Source: Bacteroidales bacterium
GTDB lineage: Bacteria > Bacteroidota > Bacteroidia > Bacteroidales > F082
Assembly (NCBI GenBank): GCA_024710405.1
Contig: JANJUV010000011.1
Coordinates: forward strand, 62,001 to 126,000
Direction of reading: 5' to 3'
DNA length: 64,000 nucleotides
Under the pieces are notes generated by a model that was not told where the DNA came from, did no database searches, and was given only the letters and a program-made list of their open reading frames with translations. Position 1 is the stretch's first letter, and every line of letters starts with the position of its first letter. Below, piece by piece: positions 56,815 to 64,000 of this stretch. The position numbers and the translations under genes are program-made.

Positions 56815-58731
56815 TCATTCGATTAGTAGTTTAGTCAATTTATAGTTGTATGAACTCTCTCTGGCAACTACATAAAGGTAAGGGCTGTTCTCCCGGGTGA
56901 AACAAAACAAACTTGTGAGGTCTTTTAATACATAATCACCGTTTTGGAGTTTTTTTACATATGGTGGAGCAATATAATCACGGACGAAAGCATAGTTGTT
57001 ATCGGGGTTATATACCCTTATTTTATCGTACACCAAAAATATATTTCTTAATTCTTCATTAATATGTAAGTGTTCTATAATAATGCTTGCATTTTCGATT
57101 TGGGTAACCAGCTCAGGCAAAAAATCTGGTGGGTTATTTATATTGAAAACTTGTCCGCGATCAAAAATTATATTATTGTTAAAGTCTTTCCAATTCATTT
57201 GGCCATCATAAGTATTAATACTGATCCTGTCGACCAGTAAACCGGGGGAAGAAGAAATGTTGTATGTATAAAAGTAGTCATCATTGTTAAGGTAAAGCAT
57301 TGGCTGATCATGATGTTTTTCCAGAATATAAGCATGAGGACTTAGGATGTAAGGAGTAGTTTCTGATGTGGTCAGGTTAAGGAAATGATGATGAGCATTT
57401 GCCCCAAAGTTATAGGCATAATAATATAATATATTATCACCATACAATTTATAGTTTTTGAGTTGATTAGGTAAAGTATGTTCATAATCTGTTTCAAGTG
57501 TAATCAGATTAAGCCTCATAATTTGGTTTTGTTTGGAAACAACGGCATAAGTACCTTCCTCATTGATTTCAAAACCCGTTGCGCCTTGCAGGGAAGGGAT
57601 AGTAATCTGATTTTCAGTTTCGGGTTCATAGATTATAAATTCCTTTGCCTCATTAATCAAGACGATTTTATCAATTAATTTCACATATTCAATCGCTGTA
57701 TAGTATGGGAATTGTTTCCAGTGGCCGGGGTCATGGTAAATCGTTACTGGGATTTCGACAAGCCCTTCATCCCAGTTAAATTGCACCGATGAAGTGTAGT
57801 CATATTGGTCGAAATTACTTCGGTCAATCTTTACATGAACATCCACGATTTCTTTAGCATCGATGGTGCCAAATGCGGGCTCAAGACTTAGAAAACCATC
57901 AATGCTGACAGATGACCAATCAAGAGGTGAATTGCCGTCGTTGGTTAATTTTATCCATGCAATACTGTCGCCATAATCAAAGGTCAAAGAGTTTTCATTT
58001 ATTTGGAAATCTTTAAATGGTGGTATATCTGCCGTAATTTCGTAGGCAAACAACTCTGCATTATCATTAGAGTATACGTGACTTATGCTTAGAACTAACT
58101 TATTTGTATTGAGTCCTAAAGAGAGATTATCACTCTTCTGGTCGAGAATTAACGAGATGGATTTTTCAGATTGTTTACTTACACCAATCAAGAAGAAGTC
58201 TGTGCTATAATTGTCATCCGTTGTAATCCAATTATACTGAGGATAAATTTTAACCCAAGTATCTTCATGAGAATTATTGCGGAATGTCATACTTTTGATA
58301 GTGTCTTGGGTGCTGAAATGTAGAGATGCCGGAATCACCTCAATATCAACCATTTCAAATGGTTGATAGCTTACATAAATACTTAATGAACCAGATCTTT
58401 CCGATATAATCTCAATATAGCCTTTATGATCTTCGAGGATATTAATTTCCGGGTTAAACTTCAGTTTAATTTCGGCTATTGATTTAGTAATCGATCCTGA
58501 CATCTGCTCAGAAATTAAGAAAAATGGAAGTTTTGTGATCCGCCAGGTGTCGCTGACTTCAGGTACATTTGTAAGAAAAATGCTGAATTCCACAGTGTGG
58601 TGATAAATCGTAATCCATTGTGCTGAAGCGGTTAATGTACCTTGTTCGGGCACACTTTCCTTTTTACAAGAAAGTAATGCTAAGATCAACCCAACAGAAA
58701 CTATGGCACTCAATACTAGTAATGATTTCAT
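56815..58731 (-). CDS. Lipoprotein with BACON-like domains and a C-terminal beta-propeller-like region
   Basis: A 638-residue lipoprotein. ATG 58731 gives signal peptide KSLLVLSAIVSVGLILALL and lipobox LLSC (Cys22); the frame is open 12 codons upstream but that start overlaps the previous gene. Mature part: three BACON/Ig-like domains (about 25-350; WRITKLPFFLISEQMSGS, NSLTFDYGDSIAWIKLTN, DWSSVSIDGFLSLEPAFG) and then a stretch of repeated strand motifs from about 365 (IVLINEAKEFIIYEPETEN, FEINEEGTYAVVSKQN, ISSSPGLLVDRISIN), consistent with a WD40/YVTN-type beta-propeller. It is a close relative of the next gene upstream in the array, with a 13-base gap. Confidence 0.8.
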   Translation of the reverse strand: MKSLLVLSAIVSVGLILALLSCKKESVPEQGTLTASAQWITIYHHTVEFSIFLTNVPEVSDTWRITKLPFFLISEQMSGSITKSIAEIKLKFNPEINILEDHKGYIEIISERSGSLSIYVSYQPFEMVDIEVIPASLHFSTQDTIKSMTFRNNSHEDTWVKIYPQYNWITTDDNYSTDFFLIGVSKQSEKSISLILDQKSDNLSLGLNTNKLVLSISHVYSNDNAELFAYEITADIPPFKDFQINENSLTFDYGDSIAWIKLTNDGNSPLDWSSVSIDGFLSLEPAFGTIDAKEIVDVHVKIDRSNFDQYDYTSSVQFNWDEGLVEIPVTIYHDPGHWKQFPYYTAIEYVKLIDKIVLINEAKEFIIYEPETENQITIPSLQGATGFEINEEGTYAVVSKQNQIMRLNLITLETDYEHTLPNQLKNYKLYGDNILYYYAYNFGANAHHHFLNLTTSETTPYILSPHAYILEKHHDQPMLYLNNDDYFYTYNISSSPGLLVDRISINTYDGQMNWKDFNNNIIFDRGQVFNINNPPDFLPELVTQIENASIIIEHLHINEELRNIFLVYDKIRVYNPDNNYAFVRDYIAPPYVKKLQNGDYVLKDLTSLFCFTRENSPYLYVVARESSYNYKLTKLLIE

Positions 58732-58744
58732 CTTTAAGAGTTTA

Positions 58745-60682
58745 TTAATCTGGCGTATTACTGACATGTATTCCCCATTTGTGGTGGCCTTGTATCGTAT
58801 GATAGTACGATGCTATACTGTATAATTTGTTCTCATCTTTACTGACGAATACTTTCCTTCCACTTGGTATTATGAGTATATGACTAGCATTGTACATAAA
58901 ACTCAAATATGGCAAAATAATAATATGCTGATCTGAGTAACTTTGAATACCAGATATTCTCACATGTGAGTTTTGATTTTTTATGATCCAGGCAATTTGG
59001 TTGTTGTTATTAAAAAACGTCAGATGCTCCATTTTTGCTGTAGGAATCTCATCAGTTAATATAAGGTTATGGTCTTGATTGGGTGACAATGAATACTTAT
59101 TGCCATTGTCTGATATGATTGAAGTGCCATCAGGTGATACGAAAGCTTTATCACAATAATCCCCTATGAAGACCGTTTTGCCGAATATGATCGTTGTATC
59201 ACTAAGGTTAAGTTGATATAGTTGAATGCCCTTTATAAGGTATAATGCTTCAAAAGCTGGATTCGAAACGATATTATTATCCTGAAAATCGTAAAAGTAA
59301 TTGGTTTGAATTTCTATAATAGACCAGTCCTGGGTGTTGATAAGATAAAGTTCAGTGTAGTTTGAGAAATTAATTAGTAAGTTCCCGTCATTGCGTTCTA
59401 GTATGCAGTATGGCCTCAGAAAGTCATTAAACTGAATGGTTTTGATGTTTTCCAGGTTTTGATAGTTAAATATTTGCATACTACCTTTAAATGTGACCGC
59501 AATCTGCTGACCATTATTGAACAAACATAGTCCTATTGGAACTGCATGAAGATTAGTTTTTCTGATACTGTTTGTTTCAGGATTGATTAATTTGATTTCA
59601 TTCTCATTTCTGGTTATTGCAATAATCTCATTTGTTTCAGGGTTGAATAAAGCATCTACTAGATCGTTATGATAGCTTTTTTCAATGATCTCATAATGAT
59701 TAAGTTTTGTTTTAATTTGCAATGGAGTCGTATTGCCTTCAAATGAAACAATAATGTCACCCTCATATATGCCATAATCAGTAATTGGTTCAATGGCATT
59801 AACTTGTATAAGCGCGGAGTCGCCTGATGCCAGACTTCCGGCTGAAGGACTAACATTTAATACTTCATTCTTGTTTTCTAAAGTCCAATCAATTAGTTCA
59901 GTTCCGGCATTTATCAGATAAAACTGTGTTTCATATTTACGATCAAGATTTATTTGGTGGACAGATGATTCGAGTAAGCTGAAAGGTTCAACAAAATAAT
60001 GCACTTTCAAAGGAGGAACAATAGGATTGTTTGGGGTTATTATAATGTCTGCAACATTCCACCCCTTTTTTACCATCCTTTTTTCTACATCAAGTCGTAC
60101 TTTATCCAGTGTATTTGGTTTAAGGTAATAATAATCAAAGGAATATGACATCCATGATTTGTTGATGTCCAGTGACGGAAGCATGTTAGAGTTACCTAGG
60201 TTAATAATTGTGACATATTTGGTTTTCTCGTTTTGATGAAACACGACAGAATCCTGCAAAAAACTATAAAAGTATTTGGGCGGGACATTGATTTCAGCAG
60301 AGGTTTCAAAAACACCTGCGCCACTAATAATGAAACTTATCGAAAGATTATGTTTGCCTTCCGGTAATCCAGTTTGTCCACTGGTAATAGTAAGTTCAAT
60401 TCCTTTCTTATCTATGAAACCACTTTTCGGTTCAATATTCACAATTGGTGAAGAGTATGATAGTTGCCAGGCAAGTGATCGGTCGCTGTTTACAAAAAGC
60501 CTGATCTTCTTTTCAATACCTTCCTCAATTAAAATTTTCTGAGGCTCCGTATAGATTAAATCTTTTGGCTCTCCATTGCCCGACTCTTTCTTACAAGAAA
60601 TAGCTGATACAATGCTAATGCCTAGAATAAGGAAAAGAATAATAATTTGAATGGAACTATTTAGATGTTTTGTTTCTTTCAT
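58745..60682 (-). CDS. Lipoprotein with BACON-like domains and beta-propeller-like region (first of array)
   Basis: A 645-residue lipoprotein. ATG 60682 (MKETKHLNSS) is chosen; two in-frame ATGs upstream are possible. Lipobox SAISCKKES. Mature part: three Ig-like domains (about 35-340; SLAWQLSYSSPIVNIEPKSG, LGNSNMLPSLDINKSWMS, GTELIDWTLENKNEVLNVSP), then a propeller-like region (about 355-645) with repeats such as NPETNEIIAITRNENEIKLI, LYLINTQDWSIIEIQ and SPDGTSIISDNGNKYSLSP. Same architecture as the following gene but diverged. It is the first gene of the array; upstream 60698-61071 has no gene. Presumably surface-exposed; ligand unknown. Confidence 0.8.
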   Translation of the reverse strand: MKETKHLNSSIQIIILFLILGISIVSAISCKKESGNGEPKDLIYTEPQKILIEEGIEKKIRLFVNSDRSLAWQLSYSSPIVNIEPKSGFIDKKGIELTITSGQTGLPEGKHNLSISFIISGAGVFETSAEINVPPKYFYSFLQDSVVFHQNEKTKYVTIINLGNSNMLPSLDINKSWMSYSFDYYYLKPNTLDKVRLDVEKRMVKKGWNVADIIITPNNPIVPPLKVHYFVEPFSLLESSVHQINLDRKYETQFYLINAGTELIDWTLENKNEVLNVSPSAGSLASGDSALIQVNAIEPITDYGIYEGDIIVSFEGNTTPLQIKTKLNHYEIIEKSYHNDLVDALFNPETNEIIAITRNENEIKLINPETNSIRKTNLHAVPIGLCLFNNGQQIAVTFKGSMQIFNYQNLENIKTIQFNDFLRPYCILERNDGNLLINFSNYTELYLINTQDWSIIEIQTNYFYDFQDNNIVSNPAFEALYLIKGIQLYQLNLSDTTIIFGKTVFIGDYCDKAFVSPDGTSIISDNGNKYSLSPNQDHNLILTDEIPTAKMEHLTFFNNNNQIAWIIKNQNSHVRISGIQSYSDQHIIILPYLSFMYNASHILIIPSGRKVFVSKDENKLYSIASYYHTIQGHHKWGIHVSNTPD

Positions 60683-60697
60683 AGTCATGAGAATCAA

Positions 60698-61071
60698 GTT
60701 TCATGCTTATTCATCATCAATCAGTTAATATCTGATTCCTGTTTTTATTTTAACAGGATATCGTACAAATCTAAATCATTTTTGAATAGTTTTTTAATAC
60801 AATGAAGATCTATGATCTTATTTCTGCAATATTTTATTATTATTGTTTGACACTTTGAATGAATATAATGTTTAGTACTATGATAATTAGTTAGATAGCC
60901 TCTTCTTTGGAAAGAGTCTAAATTGTGGTCATAACAAGTAAGTATTATTGGAACTGTAATTGAAATGGCAACACAGTTTATAACTTGACTTATAAGCAGT
61001 GTGCTGATAGTATGAGTGACTTGTAAACCAATTTGAAAACTTTTGGTGTTTTCGGGTAATATATCTACCGT
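60698..61071. other. AT-rich intergenic region
   Basis: About 370 bases between the lipoprotein array and xseB. Very AT-rich. I see no open frame with protein-like features, no RNA fold and no clear promoter element beyond AT-rich tracts. Confidence 0.55.
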
Positions 61072-61299
61072 TTAATTGCCTTTATTGTCATCCCCTGTTG
61101 TGGTTTCATCCAATTCATGAAGAATCCTGCGCACATCCAGTTCCGTAGCACGAAGCTTCTGCTTGCAGATGGCAATTAGTTCGGCGGCGCGTTTCACCTT
61201 TTCCGACAATGCATCCACAGTGATATCGCCCGTTTCGATGTCGTTCACAATTTCATTAAGTTCCTTGAAAGCCGCTGTGTAATCGGGTGTTTTAGTCAT
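61072..61299 (-). CDS. xseB: Exodeoxyribonuclease VII small subunit
   Basis: A 75-residue helical protein that pairs with XseA. The XseB pattern is visible: FKELNEIVNDIETGDITVDA (about 11-30), then LSEKVKRAAELIAICKQKLR with the conserved hydrophobic spacing. Length matches the family (60-85). It lies 5 bases after the xseA stop, on the same strand, supporting the identity. Confidence 0.93.
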   Translation of the reverse strand: MTKTPDYTAAFKELNEIVNDIETGDITVDALSEKVKRAAELIAICKQKLRATELDVRRILHELDETTTGDDNKGN

Positions 61300-61304
61300 T
61301 TTAT

Positions 61305-62693
61305 TTATGGTTTAATTTCTTTTACATCACTATGGATAATGCCTTGTGCCACGATGGTCGTGATCGAATCACCCGCCATTAATTGTCCGGCATACCGAAC
61401 CGGTTTTCCTTTATGTAAGGTGATTGAATATCCCTTTTCGAGCAGACGTTGCGGGTTAAGCAGTTCAACAACTTTTTCGGCTTGATCAAGGGTTGTCAGG
61501 TTCCGTTCAACAAAACCTGCAGCAGCCTTATTCAATGCAGTTTGCTTGTTTTGTATTACAAAGTTGTTTTTATTCAACTTCTCAGTACAATTTAGCTTCA
61601 GGCGGTATGTACCTGTGCCGAGTTGCTGCTTCATGCTGTGCAGACGGAGTTGCACATTAGAAGCAAGTGCAGTGGAAAGCAGTTTTTGGATTGCCTTCTG
61701 GTTGTTTACAAGACTTTTTGCTGAGTGCTGCAATGTCTGTTGCAGTTTCGATATCTCAAGCATTTGTTCGCGCAGGATGCTGATAGTGTAGCCAACTTTG
61801 CGTGTAGATTCGTGCAGCTTATCCTGAAATCCTTCGAACAATTCCATCAGCATGTCGGCTAATTCGGTGGGGGTGATGGCGTTGGTATGGGCCACCATTT
61901 CGCTTACTGTCTGGTTGGTGGCATGGCCGATGCCGGTGATCACGGGCAGGGGAAATAATGCAATGGCACGAGCCAGGCTGTATTGGTTGAAGGTGGAGAG
62001 TCCAACTTCACCACCTCCTCCCCTGATAATGGCCACCAGGTCGAAATGGCAGGATAGGCGACCGATATGGTCGAGTTGTGCGATGATCTGTGCGGCGGCT
62101 TTATCTCCCTGAAGCAGAGCCGGAAAAAGCATATGTTCCATCACGAACCCCTTCATTCGGGCCTCTGTTAGCGATTTGAAATCGGCATAACCTTTGCTCG
62201 ACTCGACAGAAATTACCGCAATACGTTTGGGGAGTATGGGAAAAGGGAGTTGCTTGTTCGAATGAAAAACTCCCTCCTCCTGCAGCCTGTTGATGCATTG
62301 GCGTTTTTCCCGTTCAATCTCTCCCAAAGTAAAAGCAGGGTCGATATCGTGAATCCTCAAACTGAGGCCGTGGTTGGGGTCGAACTGAATGCTTGCCAGC
62401 AACAGCAGATTGATCCCGTCGTGTAGTTGTTCGCCGGTATGTTGTATAAATTGTCTGTTTATGCGTTCGAGGTCCGAATTCCAGATCAGGGCACGCATTT
62501 GGGCCACCACCTGACCATCCTTTTTTTGCACTAAGTCGGGGTAGCAATGGCCTGAATGTTTGTAAAAATTAAGTTTGTTCATCTCGGCTTTGAGCCAGAA
62601 ACTGCTTTTATAGCGTTCGGACAAAGTGCGCCTGATGCTTGAAGCCACTTCGAGTAAACTGAAAATCTTTCTGTCACCGGTCAACTCAGCCAT
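61305..62693 (-). CDS. xseA: Exodeoxyribonuclease VII large subunit
   Basis: A 462-residue nuclease subunit that degrades single-stranded DNA into oligonucleotides. N-terminal OB-fold (about 1-110; VRRTLSERYK-like IRRTLSERYKSSFWLKAEMN), then the catalytic region: AVISVESSKGYADF, LLQGDKAAAQIIAQL, AIIRGGGGEVGLSTFNQYSL, ALFPLPVITGIGHATNQT and AHTNAITPTELAD. After a coiled-coil region the C-terminus has the conserved LNPQRLLEKGYSITL. Length is normal. Two-gene operon with xseB. Confidence 0.96.
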   Translation of the reverse strand: MAELTGDRKIFSLLEVASSIRRTLSERYKSSFWLKAEMNKLNFYKHSGHCYPDLVQKKDGQVVAQMRALIWNSDLERINRQFIQHTGEQLHDGINLLLLASIQFDPNHGLSLRIHDIDPAFTLGEIEREKRQCINRLQEEGVFHSNKQLPFPILPKRIAVISVESSKGYADFKSLTEARMKGFVMEHMLFPALLQGDKAAAQIIAQLDHIGRLSCHFDLVAIIRGGGGEVGLSTFNQYSLARAIALFPLPVITGIGHATNQTVSEMVAHTNAITPTELADMLMELFEGFQDKLHESTRKVGYTISILREQMLEISKLQQTLQHSAKSLVNNQKAIQKLLSTALASNVQLRLHSMKQQLGTGTYRLKLNCTEKLNKNNFVIQNKQTALNKAAAGFVERNLTTLDQAEKVVELLNPQRLLEKGYSITLHKGKPVRYAGQLMAGDSITTIVAQGIIHSDVKEIKP

Positions 62694-63001
<308 letters not shown>

Positions 63002-63071
63002 CTCTCATCTTATCTCTTTGTCTAACTTTTTCTTGTGCAGCTAATCCACTTGTCTTTTCTCTCGCGGTTTC

Positions 63072-63101
63072 ATTGAATAAAAGTTCAAGTAATTATTTTT
63101 G
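63072..63101 (+). promoter_or_regulatory. Putative promoter of the last histidine kinase gene
   Basis: The -7 element TATTTTTG (63094-63101), exact TAnnTTTG match, with ATTG (63072-63075) 18 bases upstream as a weak -33 box. An overlapping TACCTTGT just after it (63102-63109) could be an alternative -7. Confidence 0.45.
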
Positions 63102-63127
63102 TACCTTGTGCCCTAAATCACAGCAGT

Positions 63128-64000
63128 ATGAATGTGTTTCTGATTACTGACAGGGAAGACGACCTCGGATTGCTGCATCCGCTTCAGGATCGCGCAGGTG
63201 TTTTTCTTCACGCAACGGTTGTCAGTAGCCCTGAGCTGGTATGGGATGAATTGTCGCGCTGCACAGGCGACATTGTCATCATTGCCGAGGAATTGCTTGA
63301 TCAATCTTTTAACGGTATCAAGAGCCTGACATCCGGATTTCCTGATCTTTCCTTTGTGGTGTTGTGTCCGTTTTTTTTTCAGGAACACATCGTCAGTTAT
63401 ATCAGGCAAGGCGCACAGGATTATCTTGTGCGGGGGAATACCGGCACGGATGACCTGCTCAAATGTCTCTCAACTACCTATTCCCGGGCCAACCTCCGGA
63501 ACGAACTGATCAAGGCCCGACAGGAAGCCGAAGAAGCCCGTGAATCAAACATCCGCCTGCTTTCACGCATGAGTCATGAAATCAGAACTCCGCTTAATGC
63601 CATTACCGGAATGAGCGAAATGCTTGAGGAAACGGATCTTAATTCACGCCAAAGAAGCTACATACAGGTGATTCGCGAAAGTGGAAATTTGCTGGTCAGT
63701 GCCATCAACGACCTTATTGATTATGCCCGCATCGAAGCTGGAAAAATCAAAATCCATTATAAACCATTCAAAATCTACGATACAATCCGTGAGACTGTCG
63801 AGTCTTTGCTTCCGGCAGCGGTGGACAAAAAAATCGAACTTTGTTATCATGTCGGCTCTTGTTTGCCTGATACAATGGTGGGAAGCGATCTCAGGCTCCG
63901 ACAGGTACTCATGAACCTCATCGATAATGCCATAAAATTTACACAGCACGGCCATGTGATGGTTTCAGCAAAGTGCCTGATCAATCATGGAATGCCTGTG
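63128..64000 (+). CDS. Histidine kinase with degenerate N-terminal receiver-like domain, cut by window end
   Basis: Open frame of 291 codons without a stop at the right edge. The N-terminal 125 residues look like a receiver fold but lack the usual acceptor: where VLLDxxMP is expected the sequence is DIVIIAEELLD, and the conserved Lys is Arg (DYLVRGN). An ITDREDDL acidic cluster remains at the N-terminus. After a short coiled coil comes the kinase core: H-box LLSRMSHEIRTPLNAITGMS, and the N-box LRQVLMNLIDNAIKFTQ at the very end. MSHEIRTPLN is the class usually found in hybrid kinases, so receiver or HPt domains may follow outside the window. The 5' start is supported by the promoter element. 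Confidence 0.88.
   Translation, partial: MNVFLITDREDDLGLLHPLQDRAGVFLHATVVSSPELVWDELSRCTGDIVIIAEELLDQSFNGIKSLTSGFPDLSFVVLCPFFFQEHIVSYIRQGAQDYLVRGNTGTDDLLKCLSTTYSRANLRNELIKARQEAEEARESNIRLLSRMSHEIRTPLNAITGMSEMLEETDLNSRQRSYIQVIRESGNLLVSAINDLIDYARIEAGKIKIHYKPFKIYDTIRETVESLLPAAVDKKIELCYHVGSCLPDTMVGSDLRLRQVLMNLIDNAIKFTQHGHVMVSAKCLINHGMPV

Noticed and set aside
55350-60697. AT-rich lipoprotein array as a phage or transposon insertion
   Set aside because: No integrase, transposase, terminal repeats or attachment duplication seen; the genes are coherent lipoproteins.

Overview
The window reads as a chromosomal segment of a member of the Bacteroidota. Evidence: recurrent TAnnTTTG promoter elements, lipoproteins with short Cys-Lys-Lys lipobox ends, type IX secretion (T9SS) sorting tails and a PorP/SprF protein, a fused E1 alpha/beta dehydrogenase, DUF2851, DUF4294 and DUF5723 proteins, and a zapA-6S RNA-rny arrangement. 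Oxygen-dependent tyrosine and phenylalanine catabolism implies a lifestyle with access to oxygen. I cannot place it below phylum or class.

Layout. 1-1.8 kb: the end of a hybrid histidine kinase and a receiver-first kinase. 1.8-8 kb: purine nucleoside phosphorylase, exported MsrB, two alanine/glycine:cation symporters, DUF2851. 8.3-11.3 kb: a division/RNA block (coiled-coil protein, ZapA, 6S RNA, RNase Y) and an outer-membrane barrel. 11.3-18 kb: aromatic amino acid hydroxylase, Pcm, a Gfo/Idh oxidoreductase, a lipoprotein, a sugar-phosphate transferase, DUF4294. 18-21.5 kb: the tig-clpP-clpX set and tRNA-Leu(UAG). 21.7-27.5 kb: a DUF5723 protein, DapD, RuvX, Def, a lipoprotein, an alcohol dehydrogenase and a XRE/membrane-protein pair. 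27.8-32.3 kb: homogentisate operon (hmgA-hppD-fahA-flavin reductase). 32.4-35.3 kb: old-yellow-enzyme reductase, a ceramidase-like CREST membrane hydrolase and a dihydroorotate-dehydrogenase-like protein. 35.6-45.7 kb: a T9SS surface locus with a 2232-residue repeat protein, an OmpA/SPOR-like protein and PorP/SprF. 45.7-53 kb: S41 protease, E1 dehydrogenase, TsaC, glycosyltransferase 9, and two small secreted proteins. 53.3-55.3 kb: gyrB. 55.3-60.7 kb: an AT-rich array of four related lipoproteins. 61-62.7 kb: xseB-xseA. 63.1 kb to the end: the start of another histidine kinase.

How they work together. The aromatic hydroxylase can make tyrosine from phenylalanine, and the 28-32 kb operon degrades 4-hydroxyphenylpyruvate to fumarate and acetoacetate (transaminase and final flavin step not assigned). 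The 35.6-45.7 kb genes look like a surface adhesin with its own envelope partners. Trigger factor, ClpP and ClpX form one protein-quality block. No transposase, integrase, CRISPR array, phage gene or recognisable defence system was found. The least explained parts are the lipoprotein array (55-61 kb), the duplicated C-terminal module of the aromatic hydroxylase, and the CREST hydrolase gene.
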